A stretch of 64,000 nt of DNA from positions 4,260-68,259 of the forward strand of contig DASXZJ010000120.1 of assembly GCA_036502025.1 (NCBI GenBank). The letters are read 5' to 3'. The notes under the pieces were generated by a model. It was not told the DNA's origin. It saw only the letters and a program-made list of their open reading frames with translations, and made no database searches. The DNA is from Bog-473 sp036502025 (GTDB taxonomy: Bacteria; Actinomycetota; Acidimicrobiia; Acidimicrobiales; RAAP-2). Position 1 is the first letter of the stretch. Every line of letters starts with the position of its first letter. The translations under genes and the position numbers were made by a program. Below, piece by piece: positions 16,881 through 25,327 of the stretch.

Positions 16881-17783
16881 ATGCCCGGCGCGCGCCCGAG
16901 TGCCCCGTGCTGGTTCTCCCGGGCCCTCCATGTCCCGTACACCGACGAGCACGTGGAGGTGGGAGATTGCGCCATCCATTACCTGGCCATGGGTGACCCA
17001 GGTCGGCGGGGACTCGTGTTCGTCCATGGTGGTGGTGCGCACGCGCACTGGTGGCGCCCGGTGGCCGCGACGTTCGCGCCGGAGCTCAGGGTGCTTGCCC
17101 TCGACCTCTCGGGCCATGGCGACAGCGGGCATCGTGCCGTCTATGCGCTGGAGCAGTGGACCGACGAGGTAGTGGCGGTGGCGGCGGACGGGGGCATCGA
17201 CGGGCTGCCCGTCATCATCGGCCACAGCATGGGAGGCTTCGTCACCATCGCCACGGCGGCCCGACATGGCGACTCCGTCGACGGGGTCATCGTGTGCGAC
17301 TCACCGGTGGCTGAGATGGATCCCGAGATCAGCGCCTTCCACCTCCGGGAGGCTTTCGGGCGGCCCCGGACGTATCCCGACCTGGAGGATGCGGTACGGC
17401 ACTTCCGCACCGTGCCCGCCCAGGAGCACTACCTCGACTACGTGATCGACTACGTGGCGCGCCACTCCCTCAAAGCCGTGGAAGGCGGCTGGCAGTGGAA
17501 GTTCGACCGGCGGATCTTCGAGCAGTTCGGGGCGGGCATGCGCTCGATCGCCGCGCCCTTCCTCGAAGACGTGGAATGCCGGCTGGCGCTCCTCCGTTCA
17601 GAGTTCGGCCTGGTCACACCGGACATTGGCGCATCCATGTACGAGAAACTGGGCCGGGTCACGCCCGTCATCGAGATCCCCGAGGCCGGCCACCACGCCA
17701 TGCTCGACCAGCCCCTGATCCTGCTGACGGCGTTGCGCACTCTGCTGGCTGATTGGGACCATTCCGAGCCGCATCACCGCTGA
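16881..17783 (+). CDS. Alpha/beta hydrolase
   Basis: A 300-residue alpha/beta hydrolase. It shows the oxyanion segment VFVHGGGAHAHWW, ALDLSGHGDSG, the nucleophile elbow GHSMGG and the C-terminal catalytic His in EAGHHAMLDQP. It begins 21 bp after the ferredoxin gene and is probably in the P450 operon, so it may hydrolyse an ester or lactone related to P450 substrates. The exact start is uncertain; ATG 16881 precedes the conserved domain by about 20 residues. It converges on the MFS gene. Confidence 0.88.
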   Translation: MPGARPSAPCWFSRALHVPYTDEHVEVGDCAIHYLAMGDPGRRGLVFVHGGGAHAHWWRPVAATFAPELRVLALDLSGHGDSGHRAVYALEQWTDEVVAVAADGGIDGLPVIIGHSMGGFVTIATAARHGDSVDGVIVCDSPVAEMDPEISAFHLREAFGRPRTYPDLEDAVRHFRTVPAQEHYLDYVIDYVARHSLKAVEGGWQWKFDRRIFEQFGAGMRSIAAPFLEDVECRLALLRSEFGLVTPDIGASMYEKLGRVTPVIEIPEAGHHAMLDQPLILLTALRTLLADWDHSEPHHR

Positions 17784-17800
17784 GCCGGGCGGCCTCGCCG

Positions 17801-19288
17801 CTACAGGGGGCCGAGGATTCCTTGCTCTTCGGGCGCCGGGTCTTTCGAGCTGCGGATGAGGGCAACGGCGGCGATGGCAGCTGCGGCCAGGACGACGGCG
17901 CTGAATTCGAAGGCCGTCGTGTAGCCGTGCACCGCACCGGCCGCCACCGCGGTCACCGAATGGCCGTGGGTGGCCAGGTAGGACACGGTGGCCGAGGTGG
18001 CGATGGTGTTGATCAGCGCGGCGCCGAGTGAGCTTCCGGTCTGTTGGGTGGCGTTGACCAGGGCGCTGGCCACACCGGCATCCTCGGGCTGGACGCCGAA
18101 GAGCGAGGTGCTGCTCATGGCCACGAAGGCGAGTCCCATGCCGAGACTCACGATCACTTCCGCCGGGAGGACGTGCAGCGCGTACGCCGAGTGGACTCCA
18201 ATCGTGGTGAACAGGCCCAGTCCGATCGCGGCCATGGTGAGCCCGGTCATCAAGACGGCGCGCGGCCCGAAGCGGGGCAGGTACCGGCTGGCCAGGGTGG
18301 CTCCTCCGATGATCCCCGCCGAGAACGGCACGAAGGCGAAGCCGCTCTTCATGGCGGAGTAGCCCAGCGTGCCCTGGAAGTAATAGGTCAGAGACAAGAA
18401 AGTGCCCAACATGGCGATGCCCACCAGAAGCGAAGTGAGGAACGAACCGCCCCGGTTCCGGTCCAGCACAATCCGGAGTGGGAGGAGTGGGTGGTCGGCG
18501 TGCTGCTCGATGAGCACGAACGCCGTGAGCATCACCACCGCGATGCCGAAGAGCATGAGGGTGGTCGACGAGGTCCAGCCGTCTAGTCCGGCCTTGGTGA
18601 ACCCGTAGACGAGAGCCAGGAGGCCGCCGGTGACCGTGATGGCCCCTGGGATGTCGTAGCCATGGCGAACCGGGCTGCGGCTCTCGGTGACGAAGCGTGC
18701 GGCCGCGAAGGCGGCCACGATGGCGATCGGCACGTTGATGAGCAGCGTCCAACGCCACGACGCGTACTGCGTCAGTGCGCCTCCGAGGATGAGGCCGATG
18801 GCGGCGCCGCCGCCGGCAATCCCGCCGTAGACGGCGAAGGCCCGCGCCCGTTCCTTGGGCTCGGTGAAGGCCACGGTGAGGAGCGAGAGGGCCGCCGGCG
18901 CCATGATGGCCGCGAAGGCTCCCTGCAGGGCCCGAGCACTGAAGAGCATGGCCGAGTTCTGGGCCAGGCCGCCCAGGGCCGAGGCACCGGCGAAGCCGAT
19001 CAGGCTGATGAGGAACATCCGCTTGCGGCCCAGGTAGTCGGCGATCCGCCCGCCCAAGAGGAGGAGACCGGCGAAGGCCAGGGTATAGGCGGTCAGCATC
19101 CACTGACGGTTGGCCGTCGAGATGTGCAATGAGCGTTGGGCCGAGGGCAGGGCGATGATGACCACTGAAGCGTCGAGGACCACCATCAGCTGGGCCACGG
19201 CGATCACCGCCAGGGCGCGGAACCGCTTGGGATCCGCCGCCGGCGGGAGCTCGAGCTCGAGTTGTGCCTGGTCAAGGGTGGCTGTCAT
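17801..19288 (-). CDS. MFS efflux transporter, DHA2 (EmrB/QacA) family
   Basis: A 495-residue inner-membrane drug/proton antiporter with about 14 hydrophobic segments. Typical signatures are LMVVLDASVVIIALP in TM1, the motif A loop GGRIADYLGRKRMF, and the large number of Gly/Ala-rich helices. ATG 19288 has AGGAGA upstream. It is divergent from the TetR gene at 19445, and the 156-bp gap holds two copies of an inverted repeat (19376-19418), so it is very probably repressed by that TetR protein and induced by its ligand. The exported compound is unknown. Confidence 0.92.
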   Translation of the reverse strand: MTATLDQAQLELELPPAADPKRFRALAVIAVAQLMVVLDASVVIIALPSAQRSLHISTANRQWMLTAYTLAFAGLLLLGGRIADYLGRKRMFLISLIGFAGASALGGLAQNSAMLFSARALQGAFAAIMAPAALSLLTVAFTEPKERARAFAVYGGIAGGGAAIGLILGGALTQYASWRWTLLINVPIAIVAAFAAARFVTESRSPVRHGYDIPGAITVTGGLLALVYGFTKAGLDGWTSSTTLMLFGIAVVMLTAFVLIEQHADHPLLPLRIVLDRNRGGSFLTSLLVGIAMLGTFLSLTYYFQGTLGYSAMKSGFAFVPFSAGIIGGATLASRYLPRFGPRAVLMTGLTMAAIGLGLFTTIGVHSAYALHVLPAEVIVSLGMGLAFVAMSSTSLFGVQPEDAGVASALVNATQQTGSSLGAALINTIATSATVSYLATHGHSVTAVAAGAVHGYTTAFEFSAVVLAAAAIAAVALIRSSKDPAPEEQGILGPL

Positions 19289-19375
19289 TGGTTTCTCCTG
19301 GTGCTGGTCGTCGCGCCGTGGACCGGGTTCACTTCGACAAAAGGTCTCGCTTTGATCACCCGTTTGCCGTACAAT

Positions 19376-19418
19376 CGGAGCGTTGGTTCCACTTAGACTA
19401 TACGGAACACACGCTCCG
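19376..19418. promoter_or_regulatory. Paired TetR-type operators between the MFS and TetR genes
   Basis: Two similar imperfect palindromes of the form CGGARC-N4-GYTCC lie 27 bp apart, centre to centre: CGGAGC-gttg-GTTCCA (19376-19391) and CGGAAC-acac-GCTCCG (19403-19418). Spacing near an integer number of helical turns and the position between divergent MFS and tetR genes support binding by the encoded repressor. Confidence 0.6.
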
Positions 19419-19444
19419 TTTGTCAACGGGGAGGGAGATTTATT

Positions 19445-20062
19445 TTGGGACCGAAGCCGGAGACCACCGACGCCAGGTGTGACGGGCTGAGCCACGAGGC
19501 GGTTCGCCCCCAGCGGGCGGATGCGCTGCGCAACCGCGCCCGCGTGCTCGAGGCCGCCGAGGTGGTGTTCGCCGCCGAAGGGCTGGCCGTCCCCGTCGAC
19601 GTCATCGCGGAGAAGGCGGGCGTCGGTGTGGGGACGCTCTATCGGCACTTCCCCACCAAGGAGAAACTGTTCGAGGCCATCCTGCTCGAACGCATCACCG
19701 AGGTCACACACGATGCCCGGGCCCGTCTGGAATGCGATGACCCCGGGTCGGCGTTCTTCGGTTTCCTCGAACATCTGGTTGAGGAAAGCGTGCTCAAGCG
19801 GGATCTCATCATGGCGTTAGCCGATGCCGGCATCGAGTTCGAGGTTGCCGTGGCCGACGCCAAGCAGGACCTCGAGGCCGCCGTCAACGATCTCCTCCAG
19901 GCGGCCCAGCGAGTCGGTGCCGTGCGTGCCGACGTCACCTCGGCGATCGTGCTCTCCCTCATCGGCGCCACCTGCATGGCGACTGACCGCCCGCCGCACC
20001 TGGGCGTGCAGGCGTGCGACATGTTGGCCATCGTGTGCGACGGGCTACGGGCGACCAGCTGA
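19445..20062 (+). CDS. TetR/AcrR-family transcriptional repressor
   Basis: A 205-residue regulator. The N-terminal HTH (about 22-70) is canonical: ARVLEAAEVVFAAEG, VPVDVIAEKAGVGVGTLYRHFPTKEKLFEA. The C-terminal ligand domain is all-helical. TTG 19445 is chosen because GGGAGGGAG lies about 9 bases before it and the HTH begins soon after. It is divergent from the DHA2 efflux gene and probably represses that gene and itself through the operators at 19376-19418. Confidence 0.9.
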   Translation: MGPKPETTDARCDGLSHEAVRPQRADALRNRARVLEAAEVVFAAEGLAVPVDVIAEKAGVGVGTLYRHFPTKEKLFEAILLERITEVTHDARARLECDDPGSAFFGFLEHLVEESVLKRDLIMALADAGIEFEVAVADAKQDLEAAVNDLLQAAQRVGAVRADVTSAIVLSLIGATCMATDRPPHLGVQACDMLAIVCDGLRATS

Positions 20063-20070
20063 GAAGACGC

Positions 20071-21066
20071 TCAGGCTGGGCGGGCCACCTCGTCGAGCCA
20101 CTCGAGCACGCGGGGGGCTCGCGGTCCGAGTTGACCGCGGCGGGTCTCACCGATCGGTGCCCGTAGCCATGCCGCCAGGTCCCGGGCCCGGTCGGGCCGA
20201 CGGGTCAGTCCCGAAAGCGGAGCCATCTGCACCCGGATGGTGAACAGGATGGCCCCCGTGAATGGAAGGCGTCGCAGCGTCTGGCGTTCGCTGCGCAGCC
20301 ACCACGGTGAGCCGGCGTCGAATTGGGACGGGTCGAGGGTGGGCGTCGGGGCCCAGAGCAGCAGCGTCGGCCACAGTGAGAGGTTCCGGCGCCAGACCGG
20401 CTTCTCGGGTACCAGCCGCTCGAAGAAGCGATCGACCCGTGAGGCCAGCTCCTCAGCGAAGTAGGGCACCGGTTGGTGCACGATCGAGGTCGGGCGGCCC
20501 AGTTTCTCGGGGAGAGCCCAGAAGCTGGGGAAGCAGAGGATGGCGCCTTCAAGGTGCCACGCGCCGTCGTGGTGCACCATAAGGCAGAGGTCCTCTTGGA
20601 CCAGGGCGCCGGCCCGGGCCAACGGGTGGGTTTCCCCTGTCTCGGGCAAGCTGATACTCGGAGCGGTGAGCAACCATTGCTCAACCAGATCGGCTGCTTC
20701 CTCGGCGGGCTGATGCGCCCAGGGGGTGCAGGCCATCACGTGGTCTCGCTGCTCGGTCAGCAGCCGGCGGCGCAGCGCGATTTCCTCGGGCGCCAGGTGG
20801 TCACGTCGCAGCCAGTCACCGTCGGCCAACGCGTGCGTTCCCATGCGGACGTGCCCGCCGCCGACCGTCAGGTCCACCTCGTCAAGCCAGGCCGGAGCCG
20901 GGTCCAGGAGGTAGCCGGCCGGATCGGGCGCGTACGAACGGAGAACCTCAGGGGTGGGCGCGCTCAGCGCGATGGCCTCTCCCGACGGCTCCCCGCTCCG
21001 AAGGAGTCGATCGGGCTGTGCAGTGACAGCCCGCCGTCGCAGTCCAGGACCTGGCCGGTCACCCAC
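20071..21066 (-). CDS. DUF3445 haem-dependent oxidative N-demethylase-like protein
   Basis: A roughly 330-residue protein matching the DUF3445/haem-dependent oxidative demethylase family known from fungal and bacterial dimethylamine oxidation. Recognisable parts are RMGTHALADGDWLRRD, LLTEQRDHVMACTP, QEDLCLMVHHDGAWHLEGAILCFPSFW, LGRPTSIVHQPVP and WRRNLSLW. The start is uncertain: GTG 21066 lies inside the 3' end of the SDR gene (about 100-bp overlap), and GTG 20877 would trim the N-terminus. It is the third gene of a TetR-SDR-DUF3445 unit. The likely role is oxygen-dependent demethylation of an amine, inferred from the family only. Confidence 0.8.
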   Translation of the reverse strand: MGDRPGPGLRRRAVTAQPDRLLRSGEPSGEAIALSAPTPEVLRSYAPDPAGYLLDPAPAWLDEVDLTVGGGHVRMGTHALADGDWLRRDHLAPEEIALRRRLLTEQRDHVMACTPWAHQPAEEAADLVEQWLLTAPSISLPETGETHPLARAGALVQEDLCLMVHHDGAWHLEGAILCFPSFWALPEKLGRPTSIVHQPVPYFAEELASRVDRFFERLVPEKPVWRRNLSLWPTLLLWAPTPTLDPSQFDAGSPWWLRSERQTLRRLPFTGAILFTIRVQMAPLSGLTRRPDRARDLAAWLRAPIGETRRGQLGPRAPRVLEWLDEVARPA

Positions 21067-21716
21067 TCCATCTGGTGCAATGAGTGAATCGAGTGGGCGA
21101 TGTCCTCCGCCTCGCCGAGGCGACCCAGCGCGGTACGCGCCGCCACCGCGTCGAGCCAGGATGAGCCTTCGGCGGCCCGGCCCAGCATCGGGGTCCGGGT
21201 CACGCCGGGCGCCACCGCATTGACCCGGATGCCCGCGTGTCCCCACTCGCACGCGGCCACCTGGACGATCATGCTGAGCGCGGCCTTCGACGCGCCGTAC
21301 AGGCCCATGGCGCGATCGATCAGATGCGCGCTGATGCTGGACGTGGCCACCATCGAACCCGGCTGCGACGCGCGCAGCATGACCGAGGCCAGCGCCCGCA
21401 TGCACAGCCAGGGTCCCCGGGCGTTGATTCCCATGACCCGATCCCACTCGTCGGGGCCGGCGTCGACCAGGAGGCCGGCATGACCGATGCCCGCGGTGAT
21501 GGTGACCCAGCGCGGGATCCCGGCCTGCGCCAGCGTCTCGTCGGTCGCCCGCGTGATCTCCTCGGGCTGGCCGACGTCGCAATGGATGTCGTAGGCGCCG
21601 CTGACGTCCCAGACCGTGACGGGAATGTCCCTCTCCCGGTAGAGCTCGACAACGGCCGCCCCGATGCCCGAGCCGCCCCCGATCACCAGCGCGTTGGCCT
21701 GCCCGTGCGAACTCAT
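20964..21716 (-). CDS. Short-chain dehydrogenase/reductase
   Basis: A 250-residue NAD(P)-dependent SDR. The cofactor loop is GGGSGIGAA, the catalytic Ser lies in ATSSISAH and Tyr-x-x-x-Lys in YGASKAA. The end has GQVLDCDGGLS, the usual SDR C-terminus. ATG 21716 overlaps the stop of the upstream tetR gene by 4 bp (ATGA), so the genes are translationally coupled. The Asp in VWDVSG after strand 2 suggests NAD(H). The substrate is unknown. Confidence 0.92.
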   Translation of the reverse strand: MSSHGQANALVIGGGSGIGAAVVELYRERDIPVTVWDVSGAYDIHCDVGQPEEITRATDETLAQAGIPRWVTITAGIGHAGLLVDAGPDEWDRVMGINARGPWLCMRALASVMLRASQPGSMVATSSISAHLIDRAMGLYGASKAALSMIVQVAACEWGHAGIRVNAVAPGVTRTPMLGRAAEGSSWLDAVAARTALGRLGEAEDIAHSIHSLHQMEWVTGQVLDCDGGLSLHSPIDSFGAGSRRERPSR

Positions 21717-22303
21717 GCGACTCCTCTCTGGACCAGCCCGTCGAGGACGATATGCGAGAGCAGGTCGGCCAGCTCGCCGACGGAGCCCCGGCGCGCCGGC
21801 GTGATGCCGTTGAGCCCCGTTGTGGTGACCGCCCCGAGGATGGCGATGGCCGCCAGCCGCGGCTGGCGGATGGGGCCCAGGGAACCGTCCCGGTCGCCCT
21901 CGCGCAGGAGTTCGGTCACCGGGCCGAGGAACGATGCCTCCACGCGGCTGGCGATCTCGGGGAGGCGGGCCGCCCGGCCGAGGTCGAACTGGAGGGCGCG
22001 GCTGGCCGTCGGGTAGCGGGCGAACACGTCGAGGTGGGCCAGGATCACGGCGCGCAGTCGCTCGGCGGCCGAACCAGGTCCTGAGGCGGCGACGGTGACC
22101 GCGGCCTGCACCTCGTTGAGCACCTTGCCGAAGAGGAAGGCCAGGATCTCCTCCTTGCCGGTGAAGTAGTAGTAGAGGGTCGCCTTGGGGATGCCGGTGG
22201 CCGCGGCGACGTCCTCCATCTTGGTGCCGTCGAGTCCGCGTTCGGCAATGAGGTCGGCCGCTCCCATGAGCTTGGTCTCCATGTGCCCCGGTATCGGTCG
22301 CAC
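21713..22303 (-). CDS. TetR-family transcriptional regulator
   Basis: A 196-residue TetR-type repressor. The HTH reads LMGAADLIAERGLDGTKMEDVAAATGIPKATLYYYFTGKEEIL, a textbook match (about residues 12-55). It begins at GTG 22303, with ATG 22282 as an alternative. It is divergent from the VOC-BVMO operon; the 77-bp gap contains a perfect 8-bp-arm palindrome at 22342-22358. It probably represses both its own TetR-SDR-DUF3445 unit and the divergent catabolic operon. Confidence 0.92.
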   Translation of the reverse strand: MRPIPGHMETKLMGAADLIAERGLDGTKMEDVAAATGIPKATLYYYFTGKEEILAFLFGKVLNEVQAAVTVAASGPGSAAERLRAVILAHLDVFARYPTASRALQFDLGRAARLPEIASRVEASFLGPVTELLREGDRDGSLGPIRQPRLAAIAILGAVTTTGLNGITPARRGSVGELADLLSHIVLDGLVQRGVA

Positions 22304-22341
22304 GGCTTCCTCCCCGGCGTGGCGCCACGCGCCGCCTGGAC

Positions 22342-22358
22342 TTAGACTTAAAGTCTAA
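22342..22358. promoter_or_regulatory. Perfect palindromic operator (TTAGACTT-A-AAGTCTAA)
   Basis: A 17-bp perfect palindrome with 8-bp arms around a central A, in the 77-bp gap between divergent tetR (22303) and VOC (22381) genes. Its AT-rich composition stands out from the surrounding high-GC DNA. It is very probably the binding site of the adjacent TetR protein and overlaps or abuts both promoters. Confidence 0.75.
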
Positions 22359-22380
22359 ACTCTCAATCGGAGGATGTGCG

Positions 22381-22854
22381 GTGGCGAAGGTGCATCACTC
22401 GGCCATTGGGACCCGCGACGTGGCGGCCAGCCTCGTCTTCTGGCGTGACGGGCTCGGCTTCGAGGTCCAGATGGACGAGCACTTCGGTGGCGACTGGCCC
22501 GTTCTCTTCGGGGGCAGCTCGACGACCCTGCGCTCGGTGTTCCTGGGCGATCCGGCCGCACCGGACAGCGGAGTGGTGGAGCTGGTCGAGATGGACGATA
22601 TGGAGGATCGGGGCACGCCGACGCCAATCGATGCTCGGCCCGCGGCCGGGTTCTTCCTGCTCTCCCTCTTCGCCGATCTTGACGAGGTGTTGCCCCGCCT
22701 GGTCGCACTCGGTGTCGGCGGTGAGCCCCGGGTGATCTCGGTGAGCAGCGTCCGACTGGCCGTGGTGCACGATCCCAACGGGGTGCGGGTCGAGCTGATG
22801 GATCGCGGGGCCCAGGCCAACCTGACCCGCCGCTCCGCCCCGTCGGCTCCATGA
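22381..22854 (+). CDS. VOC-family (glyoxalase/dioxygenase fold) protein
   Basis: A 157-residue single-chain vicinal-oxygen-chelate protein, with two beta-alpha-beta-beta-beta halves: HHSAIGTRDVAASLVFWRDGLGFEV and the C-terminal LAVVHDPNGVRVELMDRG with the conserved metal-side Glu. GTG 22381 has GGAGG upstream. Its stop overlaps the BVMO start by 4 bp. It is the first gene of a five-gene operon facing a TetR gene. It might be an isomerase or lyase acting on a breakdown intermediate; the specific reaction is unknown. Confidence 0.88.
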   Translation: MAKVHHSAIGTRDVAASLVFWRDGLGFEVQMDEHFGGDWPVLFGGSSTTLRSVFLGDPAAPDSGVVELVEMDDMEDRGTPTPIDARPAAGFFLLSLFADLDEVLPRLVALGVGGEPRVISVSSVRLAVVHDPNGVRVELMDRGAQANLTRRSAPSAP

Positions 22855-24320
22855 ACGACCCGCGGTTCGGGGTGGCCATCCTGGGCGCCGGGGCAGGAGG
22901 CCTCGGCCTGGCCATTCGTCTGAAGAAAGCGCGGCGGCACGACTTCGTGCTCTTCGAGGCGTCCGACGGCGTCGGTGGCACATGGCGCGTCAACTCCTAC
23001 CCCGGAGCTGCCTGCGACGTCCCGTCCCATCTGTACTCGTATTCCTTCGCACTGAAGCCTGACTGGACCAAGACCTACGCCAACCAGCCCGAGATACTGG
23101 CCTACTTCGAGCAGTGCGCAGACCGCTTCGGCATCCGGCCGCACCTGCGTACCAACGCGGCCGTCGTCGCCGCTACCTGGCAGGAAGACCAAGGATGCTG
23201 GCGTCTGCGCGATGCCGGTGGCGGGGAGTACGAGGCCGACGTGCTGGTCAGCGCGCTCGGAACCTTCAATGCGCCGTCGTATCCCGACATCGAGGGCATG
23301 GCCGACTTCGAGGGAGCGTCGTTCCACTCAGCCCGGTGGGACCATAGCCACGACGTGACCGGTAAACGGGTGGCCGTCATCGGGACGGGCGCCAGCGCAG
23401 CGCAGATCGTGCCTGCTCTGGTCGACTCGGCGGCCCACCTGACGCTGTTCCAGCGGTCGCCGCAGTGGATCCTGCCCCGATCCGACAAGCCATTCAGCGA
23501 AGAGGACAAGCGGCGTTTCGCCCGGAATCCGATCGCCGCCCGCCGCCACCGCTGGGAGATCTATCGGGCCTTCGAGCGCAACATCGCCTTCCGCCAGGGG
23601 GACCCGGTGGCCGAGCAGCTCAAGGCCTTGGCTCTCAGCCACCTGGACTACCGCATCAAGGACGACGACCTGCGGGCCAAGCTGACGCCCTCGTATCCGT
23701 TCGGCTGCAAGCGCACGCTGGTCACCAGCGACTTCTACAAAGCGGTGGTGCGTGACGAGGTGGATCTCGTCACCGACCCGATCGCCCGTGTCGCCCCGCG
23801 GGGCATCGTCACGGTAGACGGTACCGAACACCTGGTCGACACCATCGTGCTGGCCACCGGGTTCAAGGCCACCGACTATCTCCACGGGCTCAACGTGGTC
23901 GGGCTCGGCGGCCGGGTGCTCAAGGATGACTGGAGCGAGGTCCCGCACGCCTACCTCGGCCTGACCGTTTCGGGCTACCCGAACTTCTTCATGCTCTACG
24001 GACCCAACACCAACCAGGGCGGCAACTCCATTATCTTCATTCTCGAAGCGCAGGCGGCCTACGTGGTGCGGGCCCTACGCGCCATGCGGCGGCGACGCGT
24101 CCGGGCGGTCGACGTCAAGCGTCCCGTCATGGACGCCTACAACGAAACGCTGGCCGAGGCCCTCCGCAAGACGGTGTGGGACACCGGCTGCCAGAGCTAT
24201 TTCCGGAACGAGAACGGGAGGATTGCCACTCAGCTTCCGTATCCCTCCATGTGGTACTGGCGGCGCACCCGTCGCTTCCGCATGCGGGACTACGTGCGGC
24301 CGCGCCTCTCAAGCAGGTAG
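22851..24320 (+). CDS. Flavin-dependent Baeyer-Villiger-type monooxygenase
   Basis: A 489-residue FAD/NADPH monooxygenase. The FAD Rossmann motif is GAGAGGLG (about 12-19), the second dinucleotide motif is GTGASA (about 178-183), and the Baeyer-Villiger fingerprint F-x-G-x-x-x-H-x-x-x-W is present as FEGASFHSARWD. ATGF near residue 340 is also typical. It should insert oxygen next to a ketone to give an ester or lactone. It is coupled to the upstream VOC gene by a 4-bp overlap and followed by a quinone-oxidoreductase-like gene, consistent with catabolism of a cyclic ketone (inference). Confidence 0.93.
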   Translation: MNDPRFGVAILGAGAGGLGLAIRLKKARRHDFVLFEASDGVGGTWRVNSYPGAACDVPSHLYSYSFALKPDWTKTYANQPEILAYFEQCADRFGIRPHLRTNAAVVAATWQEDQGCWRLRDAGGGEYEADVLVSALGTFNAPSYPDIEGMADFEGASFHSARWDHSHDVTGKRVAVIGTGASAAQIVPALVDSAAHLTLFQRSPQWILPRSDKPFSEEDKRRFARNPIAARRHRWEIYRAFERNIAFRQGDPVAEQLKALALSHLDYRIKDDDLRAKLTPSYPFGCKRTLVTSDFYKAVVRDEVDLVTDPIARVAPRGIVTVDGTEHLVDTIVLATGFKATDYLHGLNVVGLGGRVLKDDWSEVPHAYLGLTVSGYPNFFMLYGPNTNQGGNSIIFILEAQAAYVVRALRAMRRRRVRAVDVKRPVMDAYNETLAEALRKTVWDTGCQSYFRNENGRIATQLPYPSMWYWRRTRRFRMRDYVRPRLSSR

Positions 24321-24358
24321 AACAAAGGCACCACGCACACTCAGAGGGGGTAACGCAC

Positions 24359-25327
24359 GTGAAGGCTGCGGTCTACTACGAGACGGGGACCCCGGATGTC
24401 TTTCGCTACGAGGAAGTGCCGGACGCCGAAGCGGGCGCCACCGAGTTCCTCGTCAACGTCGAGGCGATCAGCATCGAGGGTGGCGACACCCTCAACCGAC
24501 TGGGCGGTGCCATGAACAGGGTGCCCCACATCGTCGGCTACCAGTGCGCCGGCACGGTGGTGTCCACCGGAGGCCAGGTGACCGGCATTGCCGTCGGAGA
24601 CCGGGTGGTCACCGTCGGCATCGACGGCTCCCACGCCGAGCTGCGGGCCGTGTCCGAGCCGTTCGCCTGGAAGATCCCCGACGGATTGTCCACCGATGAG
24701 GCAGCGTGCGTGCCGGTTCCGTTCGGGACGGCCCACGACTGCCTCTTCGAGTTCGGTCATCTGGCCGCCGGGGAGACCGCCCTTATCCACGCCGGTGCGG
24801 GCGGGGTGGGGATCGCCGCCATTCAGCTGGCCAAGCGCGCCGGGGCTCGGGTCTTGGCCACCGCCTCGAGCGATGACAAGCTCGAGCGGCTCAAGGAGTT
24901 CGGGCTGGACGAGGGGATCAACTACGCCCGGGATGACTTCGTGGCCGAGGCCCGCCGGTTGACCGATGGCCGGGGGGTCGACGTCATCGTCGACTCGGTG
25001 GGCGGTGTCACCCTGCAAGGAAGCCTCAACGCGCTGGCGTACCGGGGCCGCTGTGTGACGGTAGGCGACGCGGGTCGCAGCGCGGCCGAGCACCTCGACA
25101 TCTCCAATATGCGGCCCAACAATCAGACAGTGTCGGGCTACTTCTTGGGGGCCGAGCTGCTCCTGTTCCCCCGACCGCACGCCATGATCGCCGGTCTCCT
25201 GACCGATATCGCCAAGGGTGAGCTCAAGGTCGTCATCGACCGGGCCTTCCCCCTCGCCGAGGCCGCGGCGGCGCACGCCTACATCGAGAGCCGGCAGTCG
25301 TTCGGAAGGGTGTTGTTGACCCCATGA
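24359..25327 (+). CDS. Zinc-free medium-chain alcohol dehydrogenase / quinone oxidoreductase
   Basis: A 322-residue MDR-superfamily NADPH:quinone-oxidoreductase-like enzyme. It has the N-terminal GroES-like domain (PHIVGYQCAGTVVSTGG) and the cofactor motif HAGAGGVGIAAIQLAK; the cysteine and histidine ligands of structural zinc are absent, as in QOR/enoyl-reductase members. GTG 24359 has AGAGGGGG 8 bases upstream. Its stop overlaps the next start (ATGA). It is part of the VOC-BVMO operon. Confidence 0.9.
   Translation: MKAAVYYETGTPDVFRYEEVPDAEAGATEFLVNVEAISIEGGDTLNRLGGAMNRVPHIVGYQCAGTVVSTGGQVTGIAVGDRVVTVGIDGSHAELRAVSEPFAWKIPDGLSTDEAACVPVPFGTAHDCLFEFGHLAAGETALIHAGAGGVGIAAIQLAKRAGARVLATASSDDKLERLKEFGLDEGINYARDDFVAEARRLTDGRGVDVIVDSVGGVTLQGSLNALAYRGRCVTVGDAGRSAAEHLDISNMRPNNQTVSGYFLGAELLLFPRPHAMIAGLLTDIAKGELKVVIDRAFPLAEAAAAHAYIESRQSFGRVLLTP

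Noticed and set aside
17598..19103. 501-codon minus-strand frame overlapping the MFS gene in another frame
   Set aside because: Arg/His/Pro-rich shadow of the real DHA2 transporter frame.
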